Positions 5,388-11,488 of a stretch of 25,076 nucleotides of DNA are shown here, one piece after another. The stretch's first letter is position 1; every line of letters begins with the position of its first letter. Both the position numbers and the translations under genes were made by a program. The notes beneath the pieces were generated by a model, which was not told where the DNA came from, ran no database searches, and saw only the letters and a program-made list of their open reading frames with translations. Source of the DNA: a virus; IMG/VR virus record IMGVR_UViG_3300021425_000179, positions 1 to 25,076 of that record; one strand, written 5' to 3'.

Positions 5388-5526
5388 TGATTATGCCCTG
5401 CTGATTGAGCATGGCCATAGCGTCACACTTATCACTCTTGGTGAGCAAGATGTATTGAAAAATCTTGGCGATGTATTTTTAGAAATCAGAAATGAAATTA
5501 TTGATATAACACGAAAGGTGCATTGA
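5323..5526 (+). CDS. Hypothetical small protein
   Basis: Encodes 67 residues: a basic N-terminus (MKSKKRKSASH), then an alpha/beta region (GFQIVQHDNDDYALLIEHGH, VTLITLGEQD) and a helical end. The ATG at 5323 with AAGGGGAAAT just upstream is preferred over an in-frame start at 5293. It shares 65 bp out of frame with the 5235-5387 gene. No family recognised. It ends two bases before the next gene. Confidence 0.62.
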   Translation: MKSKKRKSASHLGFQIVQHDNDDYALLIEHGHSVTLITLGEQDVLKNLGDVFLEIRNEIIDITRKVH

Positions 5527-5527
5527 A

Positions 5528-5746
5528 ATGAAAAAAGTGAAGCAAACTCAGTTTGACCGCGTATTGTCACACCTTGAAGATGGCAACACGTTAACCAGGT
5601 TAGAGGCTTGGCAGCAGCTTGGGATCATGAACCCGACAGCTAGAATTTGTGAGTTAAGAGCTGCTGGCTACCCTGTAAAGACCACCAATATTAAAGTCAA
5701 GAACAGGTGGAACGAAAGCTGCACTGTCGCACAATGGTCATTGTAG
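5528..5746 (+). CDS. Helix-turn-helix protein (HTH_39-like)
   Basis: Encodes 72 residues. The sequence FDRVLSHLEDGNTLTRLEAW, then LGIMNPTARICELRAAGYPV, is the winged-helix pattern of the HTH_39 phage family (DxVLxHLxxGxxLTxxEA, ARIxELRxxGxPI). A short wing with KVKNRW follows. Such proteins occur singly in phage early regions and probably bind DNA as regulators, but targets are unknown. Its stop codon lies in the 5' arm of the structured element at 5746-5796. Confidence 0.8.
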   Translation: MKKVKQTQFDRVLSHLEDGNTLTRLEAWQQLGIMNPTARICELRAAGYPVKTTNIKVKNRWNESCTVAQWSL

Positions 5747-5796
5747 TAGGCTGCAACCCTTTGCGCTGCGCCGCCCAGCTTAAGCCTACAGGCGGC
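5746..5796 (+). promoter_or_regulatory. Possible RNA pseudoknot upstream of the SSB-tip gene
   Basis: GTAGGCT (5746-5752) pairs with AGCCTAC (5783-5789). GCCGCC (5770-5775), within that loop, pairs with GGCGGC (5791-5796) beyond it. The crossed order is that of an H-type pseudoknot or of two mutually exclusive hairpins. It ends ten bases before the ribosome site at 5806-5810, so it could tune translation of the downstream gene. There is no U-tract, so a plain terminator is unlikely. Confidence 0.4.
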
Positions 5797-5884
5797 ACTT
5801 TAATTAAAGGATATGAAAATGCAATTCGTAAAAACTTACCTAAACCAAGAACCACCAATCATTAAACCGCTTAGGAGGCGAAAG

Positions 5885-6157
5885 ATGGAACAATATGACA
5901 ACACTAATAAAGGTGTTTTATTTAAAGAGCAGGGCGAAAAAGCCGAAGAATGGCACGATGATTACAAAGGCACAATCGATGTTGAAGGTGTTGAGTATTG
6001 GATTGGCGCTGCTGTTCGCAAGTCTAAAAATGGCATCCCATACATGAAGCTTAATCTTCGTAAAAAAGAAAGTAAGGCTAAAGAAATTGAGCAGGGGTTG
6101 GCGAAGCAAGATCCTCAGCCAGCACATCAGTTTCATGACGATGACATTCCCTTTTAA
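5885..6157 (+). CDS. Putative ssDNA-binding-like protein with SSB tip
   Basis: Encodes 90 residues. The pattern NKGVLFK, DDYKGTIDVEGVEYWIGA and GIPYMKLNLRKKE is a small beta-barrel-like phage family (resembling OB-fold or DUF736-type proteins). A linker and the tip HDDDIPF follow, which is the bacterial SSB C-terminal consensus. It may coat single strands or recruit host SSB partners during phage recombination. The start at 5885 has AGGAGG (5873-5878). An in-frame ATG at 5819 with its own AAAGG would add 22 residues, so two starts may be used. It follows the possible pseudoknot at 5746-5796. Confidence 0.72.
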   Translation: MEQYDNTNKGVLFKEQGEKAEEWHDDYKGTIDVEGVEYWIGAAVRKSKNGIPYMKLNLRKKESKAKEIEQGLAKQDPQPAHQFHDDDIPF

Positions 6158-6169
6158 GGAGTTAAAGTA

Positions 6170-6436
6170 ATGGTCAGAGTAGAAATAATAAAAAAACAAA
6201 TTGTTGATGATCTTATGAGTGGCGAAGGCAGGAGCGCCACTTATTTTATCAAAAAGACTAATCAGTCAAAAAAGCTTGTCGATGAAGCTCTCAACGAGCT
6301 TTTAAATGACAAAAAAGCTTACAAAGAGCCAGCCGCCCAAAAAAATGAAATGGTTTGGTTTTTAAATCCATTTGATCTTGGTCTTTTAAAGACAAAGCTA
6401 GTAACCCAGTTATGGGATAAAAACATACAACTATAG
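6170..6436 (+). CDS. Hypothetical protein, possibly winged helix
   Basis: Encodes 88 residues. The run IIKKQIVDDLMSGEGRSATY, then KKLVDEALNELLNDKKAYKE, followed by a strand with VWFLNP, has the length and hydrophobic spacing of a winged-helix fold (helices, then a short hairpin). It could be DNA-binding, but no family is certain. The ATG at 6170 follows a strong AAGGAG. Nine bases separate it from the next gene. Confidence 0.62.
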   Translation: MVRVEIIKKQIVDDLMSGEGRSATYFIKKTNQSKKLVDEALNELLNDKKAYKEPAAQKNEMVWFLNPFDLGLLKTKLVTQLWDKNIQL

Positions 6437-6444
6437 GTGTAAAC

Positions 6445-6819
6445 ATGGGATATAGAGTGGGAGTAAGACCAGATTATATGTCAGGTGGAATGAAGTCATA
6501 TCTCGACGCTAGGGGGTTGTCAGGAACACATGACGGTAATTTCAATAAAGACGAAGAACCATGGTTGAGCAGGACAACAGAATTAAGTAGTGATATTGGA
6601 TCTAACTACCAGCTCCATGAAATAAGAGACAACCCAAAAGATTATACCCACCTTGAACCTTTTAGCGTGTTAGCAATGATGGCTATTCGTGATGGGTTTG
6701 ATGAGTTAACGTGGGCGAAGCTTGCCTCTACAAAGAACACTTCATGCCACGACCTGCGTGTCGGCAATAAAACTTACAGGAAGCTAAAAAGCAAAATATA
6801 CGTTAGGAAAAATAAATAA
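6445..6819 (+). CDS. Hypothetical early protein
   Basis: Encodes 124 residues. Nothing was recognised with certainty. The N-terminal half is Gly/Asp-rich and polar; the C-terminal half has a helix (EPFSVLAMMAIRDGFDELTW) and a basic end (RKLKSKIYVRKNK) that could contact nucleic acid. AGGTGTAAAC precedes the ATG at 6445. Its stop overlaps the next gene as TAATG, so the two are coupled. Confidence 0.62.
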   Translation: MGYRVGVRPDYMSGGMKSYLDARGLSGTHDGNFNKDEEPWLSRTTELSSDIGSNYQLHEIRDNPKDYTHLEPFSVLAMMAIRDGFDELTWAKLASTKNTSCHDLRVGNKTYRKLKSKIYVRKNK

Positions 6820-7280
6820 TGGCCTCAGAATATTTGGTAAACCCAGTACATGATGATTGCGCCGAAGATTGCTTGGTAGAGCTTGAAAATAGAATTAGGT
6901 CAGGCAAGCCGTTCAAGGTGATTTATAAAAACGCAACGATGGCCAGCATCGGGCAAAAAGCCCTATTCCACATATGGTGTAGGGAGATGGCATCGCACTT
7001 CATGAATATACCAGCCTCTTCGGTCACTGAGGACGAAGAAGAGTCTGTTAAAGCAAGTCTAAAAAAGGCCGCATACACTCAGAATAGATGGCCGTGGATG
7101 ATCTACACAAAACGAGATGTGTTCACTGGGGAAGAAAAAAAAGATTATAAGAGTATAGGATCTCTTGGGGTTGGGGAAATGTATAACTTAATGGAATTTA
7201 CTCAAATGATAGCCGCTGAACAGGGTTTGATATTGGAGGCGGCTGGCGAATACAAGAGGCTTAAAGATGACTCAGAATGA
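6819..7280 (+). CDS. NinB-like recombination protein
   Basis: Encodes 153 residues. It follows the NinB layout: a strand region ending in a short motif and helix (ASIGQKALFHIWCREMASHF, about 40-59), a central helix with EESVKASLKKAAY, then GSLGVGEMYNLMEFTQMIAA and EQGL near the end, corresponding to the conserved (R/L)xVGExxxLxExxQxxxxxxG segment of NinB. Lambda NinB (Orf) binds single strands and helps load annealing or recombination proteins. Similarity is by pattern only, with low identity. The start is coupled by TAATG. Confidence 0.55.
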   Translation: MASEYLVNPVHDDCAEDCLVELENRIRSGKPFKVIYKNATMASIGQKALFHIWCREMASHFMNIPASSVTEDEEESVKASLKKAAYTQNRWPWMIYTKRDVFTGEEKKDYKSIGSLGVGEMYNLMEFTQMIAAEQGLILEAAGEYKRLKDDSE

Positions 7281-7452
7281 AAAAAAGGTTGAGCGCTATG
7301 CTCAGGTGTCCGAAGCTCGGTTTTACATGACGATGGCTTATCAGCTTGACGATATTGACCAGGTTAGAAAAGTATTAGAGCGCGGCTTAATTGAAATAGA
7401 TGAATACATAAGGAAAAATTACTGTGATTATTGGTACGACAATAAAGACTGA
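7267..7452 (+). CDS. Small helical hypothetical protein
   Basis: Encodes 61 residues, almost entirely alpha-helical by pattern (VSEARFYMTMAYQLDDIDQV, then KVLERGLIEIDEYIRKNY) and acidic at both ends. It overlaps the previous gene by 14 bp, with AAGAGG upstream of its ATG. Its 3' end overlaps the small gene at 7424-7573. No family recognised. Confidence 0.58.
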   Translation: MTQNEKKVERYAQVSEARFYMTMAYQLDDIDQVRKVLERGLIEIDEYIRKNYCDYWYDNKD

Positions 7453-7573
7453 AACGATAGCCGAAGAAATTGTATGCTGCGTCTTTGACCTGCTTACCTG
7501 TAGCGATGAAGAGCTGGACTACATGAACTTTGTTAGTGATTTAGAGTTCTGGAGCAGATATGCGTGTGCTTGA
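7424..7573 (+). CDS. Short acidic protein filling a gap
   Basis: Encodes 49 residues from a GTG at 7424 with AAGGA nine bases upstream. It overlaps the previous gene by 29 bp and the methyltransferase by 14 bp, which exactly fills an otherwise empty interval in a packed operon. The chain is acidic with two adjacent cysteines (IVCCVFDLLTCSDEEL) and an aromatic end. It is supported by ribosome site and packing rather than by homology. Confidence 0.52.
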   Translation: MIIGTTIKTETIAEEIVCCVFDLLTCSDEELDYMNFVSDLEFWSRYACA

Positions 7574-8306
7574 TTTATTTAGTGGCATTGGTGGATTTAG
7601 CTTAGGGTTGGAGCGAGCAGGGCTTTCCACAGTGGCATTTTGCGAAATTGAAGAATACCCTCGCCGCGTTCTGGCCCAGCACTGGCCTGACGTACCCATT
7701 TATAATGACGTTACTACACTAACAAAAGAGAGATTAGATAATGATGGAATCTCAGTTGACGTTATTTGCGGCGGATTCCCCTGCCAAGACATCAGCCTTG
7801 CCGGAGAACAACAAGGCATCAGTGAGGACACAAGGTCAGGGTTATGGTCGGAGTGCGCCCGTTTACTTGGGGAGCTTCGACCTAAATACGCCATCTTTGA
7901 GAACGTCACAAACCTGCTTGCTGGAAATGGGGGAGACTGGTTTAAGCGAATACTATGGGACATTTCCAAGGTCGGGTATGATGCGGAGTGGCACTGTATA
8001 CCAGCTTCCCAGCTTGGCGCAAACCACCACAGAGATCGGGTCTGGATTATTGCCTACCCCCAGCGCGAGAGATTACAAGGGAGCGAGAAAGCTGGAAACA
8101 TTGAACCTCAAGGGTCGCGGTTCGACAAACTCTTTACCCGACCATTTTGCAGTTTTAGGCAAGACCATACACATCAGCCCATCATTTCTGGAAAATCACA
8201 TGGGATACCCGACAGGGTGGACAGAGTTAAATCGCTCGGAAACGCCGTAGTGCCGCAAATACCTGAATTAATCGGCAGGGCGCTTATGGCCCTGAAAGCT
8301 GGTTAG
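7560..8306 (+). CDS. dcm: C5 cytosine DNA methyltransferase
   Basis: Encodes 248 residues, short for the family. Visible motifs are I DLFSGIGGF (5-13, SAM binding), IV GGFPCQDIS (71-79, catalytic Cys75), VI ENV (114-116), VIII RDR (158-160) and IX/X VKSLGNAVVPQ (223-233). Enzymes of this family transfer a methyl group from SAM to C5 of cytosine, probably shielding phage DNA from host restriction. The target recognition region between motifs VIII and IX is only about 60 residues. From 7741 the same DNA is open in the +1 frame for 169 codons (separate entry). No partner endonuclease is visible. The gene converges on the lysozyme gene and overlaps it by 23 bp. Confidence 0.92.
   Translation: MRVLDLFSGIGGFSLGLERAGLSTVAFCEIEEYPRRVLAQHWPDVPIYNDVTTLTKERLDNDGISVDVICGGFPCQDISLAGEQQGISEDTRSGLWSECARLLGELRPKYAIFENVTNLLAGNGGDWFKRILWDISKVGYDAEWHCIPASQLGANHHRDRVWIIAYPQRERLQGSEKAGNIEPQGSRFDKLFTRPFCSFRQDHTHQPIISGKSHGIPDRVDRVKSLGNAVVPQIPELIGRALMALKAG
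7741..8250 (+). CDS. Possible overprinted protein within the methyltransferase gene
   Basis: A 169-codon ORF lies wholly inside the methyltransferase gene in the +1 frame. It starts at ATGATG with AAGAGAG about nine bases upstream. The product reads like a phage protein I associate with such methylase loci: LTLFAADSPAKTSALP, then YGTFPRSGMMRSGTVYQLP, GSGLLPTPSARDYKG and HMGYPTGWTEL. SPAKTS is the shifted reading of FPCQDIS, LLPTPS that of WIIAYPQ, and YPTGWTEL that of IPDRVDRV. Conservation in other phages could therefore be a by-product of the methylase frame. A genuine second protein or a conserved shadow are both possible. Confidence 0.42.
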   Translation: MMESQLTLFAADSPAKTSALPENNKASVRTQGQGYGRSAPVYLGSFDLNTPSLRTSQTCLLEMGETGLSEYYGTFPRSGMMRSGTVYQLPSLAQTTTEIGSGLLPTPSARDYKGARKLETLNLKGRGSTNSLPDHFAVLGKTIHISPSFLENHMGYPTGWTELNRSETP

Positions 8307-8697
8307 CAACGTCTATGGCTCTTTGCCCTACTTGTTCAGCCCAGCGACTGTTTAGCGCCTCAGCGCCTGCCAGCTCAAATTCGCCGCGCTCAATATACGA
8401 TATGGTCTTTTTAAACTTTTGGAAATTACCAAGCCCCATATTGAAGACCATATTGATGATCGCCTCTTTGCGGCCCTCGCTTAAATCTTTAAACCAGTCA
8501 AAGGTGCGGTATAAAGTGCCAGCGATACGCGCAATATCATTTTCAAGCAAGTACATAGCCTCTTCTTTAGAGATGCCATTATCTTCTAGATTCCTACCAA
8601 CCCCGATAGTGACCTTGCCTGCGGTGCATTCATATGAATTCAGCACCAAACCCTCATGCACGATCAACTGATCGATTAATCTTTTTTTATTAATCAA
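8284..8697 (-). CDS. GH24 phage lysozyme (endolysin)
   Basis: Encodes 137 residues. Muramidase that cleaves the glycan backbone of peptidoglycan at lysis. The T4-type catalytic triad follows the E-8aa-D/C-5aa-T rule: E15 (VIVHEG-type segment), C24 in YECTAG, T30 in KVTIGVG. Cys replaces the T4 Asp20, a known natural variant of this family. GRKEAIINMVFNMGLGNF and the Trp near the end (SRWAEQVGQRA) are also typical. No signal peptide is seen, so a holin should release it. The start is read as TTG at 8697 because GGGAG lies eight bases upstream; a TTG at 8712 would place the ribosome site inside the gene. It is the last gene of the late operon. Confidence 0.9.
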   Translation of the reverse strand: MINKKRLIDQLIVHEGLVLNSYECTAGKVTIGVGRNLEDNGISKEEAMYLLENDIARIAGTLYRTFDWFKDLSEGRKEAIINMVFNMGLGNFQKFKKTISYIERGEFELAGAEALNSRWAEQVGQRAIDVANQLSGP

Positions 8698-8700
8698 TGT

Positions 8701-8718
8701 AAAAGCTCCCAAAAATTT
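8701..8718 (-). repeat. Dispersed GGGAG motif, copy 5
   Basis: Leftward this reads TAAAATTTTTGGGAGCTTTT, matching the array at 1690-1752 with one extra base in the A/T tract. Here the GGGAG also serves as the likely ribosome site of the lysozyme gene, and the element touches the stop codon of the holin gene. The extended A/T match on both sides of GGGAG exceeds what a ribosome site needs. Confidence 0.55.
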
Positions 8719-9191
8719 TAATCTTTTTTATTTGAAGCGCCAAAATAGAATGAGCAAACTGCTGACACTATTCCGCCCATATAACCCATGGTCAAAGAAA
8801 CAATAGTTTCTGAAGTGTTTTCAAGAGGGAAAAAAGTAACAGAGAAAACGTAACCGCCAAAAATAAGAAAGCTAGCAACGGCCAGTACACGAGGCGTCCA
8901 ATCATCTGCAAAAGAAGCTCTAGCGTTTTGAGCGTCAATTGTTTCAAGCTCAAAAACATCGACTTCAAGCTCTTTGCATCTTTGCTGAAAAGAAATTTCT
9001 GCTTTTTTAATTTCTGTAAGTTGCTCAGGAGTTGCCTGCTGTAACGCCCGCTCAATTGATTTTTCATCATTACCACACCCTAAAACACTAGCGATAGCAG
9101 ATGCCGCCGTACCACCTAATGGCCCACCTAAAGCGGTTCCTAAAGTGGGCGCAATAGCCCCGACTATGTTTTTGATCTTATCAAACTTCAT
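8718..9191 (-). CDS. Holin of the 3TM (GTA) type
   Basis: Encodes 157 residues. A Gly/Ala-rich hydrophobic N-terminus (about 8-38), a charged helical middle (KSIERALQQATPEQLTEIKK, then ELETIDAQNARASFADDWTP), and two clear membrane helices (about 100-122 and 130-151) match the 3TM holin family first noted in gene transfer agents. The DAQNARASFADDW segment before the first helix is characteristic. It should form lesions in the inner membrane that release the lysozyme encoded next to it. The start is coupled to the upstream gene by ATGA. Confidence 0.82.
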   Translation of the reverse strand: MKFDKIKNIVGAIAPTLGTALGGPLGGTAASAIASVLGCGNDEKSIERALQQATPEQLTEIKKAEISFQQRCKELEVDVFELETIDAQNARASFADDWTPRVLAVASFLIFGGYVFSVTFFPLENTSETIVSLTMGYMGGIVSAVCSFYFGASNKKD

Positions 9192-9583
9192 CAGTGTATA
9201 GTCCTACTAACAATGCCAGCGAACAGGATAAAAATAACAAGCACAACTCCATCGCCCAAAGGTACATTGGCTGTGCTACCGACAGTAAAATCAGAAGGAG
9301 CAAGTGTAAGCTGATAAAAAGCAGGGTCGCTCTCGGTTCCATCTGTATCAACAGCGCGTAAACTGAACTGGACATCGACTTCATTTTGCTCGTAATCTGC
9401 ATCTGTAAATTCAATAACAAACTGCTGCACCCCTTGAGTATCTATTTCGCGCTCGTTATAACTCTCGGTCGTAGCCCACTCCATCACATAATGCGATAGT
9501 TCATCCTCAGTAAGCAGCGTCCCGTCAACTCTAGATAATGGCGGGTCGAAGTCTATGTAAGCATCGAACGCCAGGTAGTACAT
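9191..9583 (-). CDS. Fn3-like protein with C-terminal membrane helix
   Basis: Encodes 130 residues. The middle (YVMEWATTESYNEREIDTQG, then VQFSLRAVDTDGTESDPAFY) has the strand pattern of a fibronectin type III-like beta sandwich. The last 25 residues (DGVVLVIFILFAGIVSRTIH) form one membrane helix. This suggests an anchored, outward-facing domain, either on the virion or in the host membrane near lysis. It is coupled to the holin gene (ATGA) and begins immediately after the stop of the 33-residue gene. No exact family. Confidence 0.68.
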   Translation of the reverse strand: MYYLAFDAYIDFDPPLSRVDGTLLTEDELSHYVMEWATTESYNEREIDTQGVQQFVIEFTDADYEQNEVDVQFSLRAVDTDGTESDPAFYQLTLAPSDFTVGSTANVPLGDGVVLVIFILFAGIVSRTIH

Positions 9584-9685
9584 TTATTTCTTACGTTTTT
9601 TCTTCATTGCACTTTTTTTAGCTTTTGCAGCAGCTGCTTTACCAGACTTGGTGTAAGGAAATTTCTTTCCATCTACTTTAGGCAT
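9584..9685 (-). CDS. 33-residue lysine-rich peptide
   Basis: An ATG at 9685 with GAGGA eight bases upstream opens a 33-residue frame that ends directly at the next start. The product is very basic (KKFPYTKSGKAAAAKAKKSA in the middle, then a run of Lys and Arg). Short peptides of the form MPxVxGKKFPYTxxGKxAAxKA are common in tailed-phage structural regions. It may bind DNA or be a minor virion component, but the role is unknown. It fills an otherwise empty 105-bp gap. Confidence 0.72.
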   Translation of the reverse strand: MPKVDGKKFPYTKSGKAAAAKAKKSAMKKKRKK

Positions 9686-9688
9686 TGT

Positions 9689-9889
9689 TTAATCCTCAAT
9701 AAAGGTTGTATTCATAATAATTAAAGTGGTTTTAGCCCACTCCAATATGCCAACAGCGTCAGTTGCACTGATAGCACCTTGAGAAGCGTATTGATCAATA
9801 AGCTTCATTATATCGTTGTACAGGTCATCACCAGCGGCATCGCTGTATGTAAAATTCTCATGCTCTGATAAATCTTTTATATCGCCCAT
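9689..9889 (-). CDS. Small acidic hypothetical protein
   Basis: Encodes 66 residues, helical and acidic (DAAGDDLYNDIMKLIDQYAS in the middle). The ATG at 9889 overlaps the upstream stop (ATGA) and is preferred to a TTG one codon earlier. It is coupled to the phosphoesterase gene and ends just before the 33-residue gene. No domain recognised. Confidence 0.65.
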   Translation of the reverse strand: MGDIKDLSEHENFTYSDAAGDDLYNDIMKLIDQYASQGAISATDAVGILEWAKTTLIIMNTTFIED

Positions 9890-11046
9890 CAAACCCGCTC
9901 CGTACTACGTCTGACCTCGCCCTTATCTTTATCAAGGACAATTAGGCACATCGACTGGCCCGAAACATAACCCTGCTCATTGTGCCAAGAATCAGCTGGG
10001 GGAAGCCCAGCAAATGACTCAGTAATACAGCCACCGTATGTTTCTTGAGCAGTGTTTTTGCTGTGAATATGCCCATGGTAGCAGTATCGATGCTTTGTCG
10101 CACCCCAGATTTCAGGATATTTGGCCGCAAAATACTCAGCTAATTTGGCTGGTTTTGGGGCGTGTCCGTGGGTGACCAAAAAGGCAGATTTACCGTGCTG
10201 ATATACCCATGTTGGGGCAGGAGACATTGCAACCTCTAGTCGCTTTTCGCTGCGCCACCACGCCTGCTGGTGGGCTTTTATAGCCATGCTAAGGATATCA
10301 TCATGATTGCCCCTACAATGCCTGACAATGACCTTTTTAAAGCGTTTCAGAGCCTCTGAGGTCATGTAAGTCATAACCTCAAGCCCAATTAGGAAAACGT
10401 GCTCTAATCGACCATCAGTGTCCAAGGCGTGTTTTGATCGAGCCGTAAAGCCCTCGTAGTTATCAGCGTGAAAATAATCGCCTAACTGATTGATAATGCA
10501 GGTTTCGCAGTCTGGGGCATTGATCATCAGCCGGTCGAAGACATCTTTATGCCGCTTTGCAGCTATCTTGGTGTCGTAATTATCGCCTGATATATCATTA
10601 TGAGCATACATACCGAAGTGAGCATCACCAATATTTATTATGGCGATCTCTTGATTTTTTAATTTACTTTTCGGTGCGGGTATTTTGGGAGATTTCCCGT
10701 CATGATCTACGAGAAACTCATCCAGCGCAGCTTTTAATGCGTTTAACTGATCTTCTTGAGTTTGATTAGTTTTTACCCACTGTGCTTTTGGGTTTCCATC
10801 TTCATCATAAAGAGTAGAAACACCCTTGACCGTAAACCCATCAGGTGCAGGTTTGGTCATGTTGTGATCAGGTGCGTACCCCTGACGCGCAGCATTTGTT
10901 TTAACAGTATTGATGTGGGAAGAAACTGTGCCAGCAGAAATCCCAACCAACCTTGCAGTTTGCCGATAGCTATGCCCATCGACCAAACACTGAATTATTT
11001 GTTTTTGTCGGTCAGTCGTGCAGTATTCAAGTAATTTCTTGTCCAC
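9889..11046 (-). CDS. HTH plus calcineurin-like phosphoesterase
   Basis: Encodes 385 residues. The N-terminus (about 8-50) is a LuxR- or sigma-like helix-turn-helix: RQKQIIQCLVDGHSYRQTAR, then VGISAGTVSSHI. After a linker, the metal-binding motifs of metallophosphoesterases appear in order: GDAHFG (D141, H143), LGDYFH (D190), RGNHDD (N247, H248), THGH (H293) and YHGHIH (H326, H328). Relatives include SbcD/Mre11-type nucleases and phosphatases. The substrate here is unknown, but fusion to a DNA-binding motif makes a nucleic acid likely. It starts with GTG at 11046. Similar two-part proteins occur in late regions of other phages. Confidence 0.82.
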   Translation of the reverse strand: MDKKLLEYCTTDRQKQIIQCLVDGHSYRQTARLVGISAGTVSSHINTVKTNAARQGYAPDHNMTKPAPDGFTVKGVSTLYDEDGNPKAQWVKTNQTQEDQLNALKAALDEFLVDHDGKSPKIPAPKSKLKNQEIAIINIGDAHFGMYAHNDISGDNYDTKIAAKRHKDVFDRLMINAPDCETCIINQLGDYFHADNYEGFTARSKHALDTDGRLEHVFLIGLEVMTYMTSEALKRFKKVIVRHCRGNHDDILSMAIKAHQQAWWRSEKRLEVAMSPAPTWVYQHGKSAFLVTHGHAPKPAKLAEYFAAKYPEIWGATKHRYCYHGHIHSKNTAQETYGGCITESFAGLPPADSWHNEQGYVSGQSMCLIVLDKDKGEVRRSTERV

Positions 11047-11061
11047 AACCTTTGTCCCAAA

Positions 11062-11313
11062 TTATTTTTTTCGCTTCTTGCGCTTTTCCTGAACTTGCTT
11101 CCATAAATCACTATCAGCCTTTCTTGCACCACCACTACCAGATGCAAAAGACTTTGCCCTAGCCAACCCCCAAGATGTTGGAGTCTGGCCTGGTCGAGAG
11201 CCGCTAGAATAGTATGCACCTTGGCCGCGCTTCATTACCTTCTTAAGAACGCCTACAGGCACATTGTATTTTTCAGAGTAACCTTTGAGAGTTTTATCGC
11301 TTGGGCTTGGCAC
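11062..11313 (-). CDS. DUF5824-like small basic phage protein
   Basis: Encodes 83 residues. The order SEKYNVPVGVLKKVMKRGQG, GSRPGQTPTSWGLARAKSF and ARKADSDLWKQ matches the DUF5824 family found in many dsDNA phages and large viruses (KYNVPxxxLKxVxxRGxxA, RPGxTPxQWGxARVNSF, DADL). The end is a Lys/Arg run. The function is unknown, and a packaged virion protein is a common guess. It starts with GTG at 11313 and GGAG upstream, inside the end of the previous gene. Confidence 0.8.
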   Translation of the reverse strand: MPSPSDKTLKGYSEKYNVPVGVLKKVMKRGQGAYYSSGSRPGQTPTSWGLARAKSFASGSGGARKADSDLWKQVQEKRKKRKK

Positions 11314-11488
11314 TTTTCGATCTCCGCTTTGCTATTCGATTCATTTCTTCTTTGGTTAACTTACCCGCTTTATATTTTGCGGAAGTAGACTTAATCTCTT
11401 TTTCAGTGGCAGACTTACTCTTTGCACCACGAACATATTTCTTTGGTGTGCCGCCTTTGGTCTTAGGAACTTTTCTAAACTTAGCCAT
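11294..11488 (-). CDS. Small lysine-rich protein
   Basis: Encodes 64 residues, about a third Lys or Arg, with no hydrophobic core worth naming (KKYVRGAKSKSATEKEIKST in the middle). The ATG at 11488 overlaps the upstream stop (TAATG) and follows AGGTGAAG. It lies between the DUF6321-like and DUF5824-like genes and overlaps the latter by 20 bp. It could condense or coat DNA in the virion, which is inferred from charge alone. Confidence 0.7.
   Translation of the reverse strand: MAKFRKVPKTKGGTPKKYVRGAKSKSATEKEIKSTSAKYKAGKLTKEEMNRIAKRRSKSAKPKR

Noticed and set aside
10681-10696. ATTTTGGGAGATTT, resembling the dispersed motif in opposite orientation
   Set aside because: A single partial match inside the phosphoesterase gene, without the A/T flanks of the other copies and in reverse orientation; probably chance.
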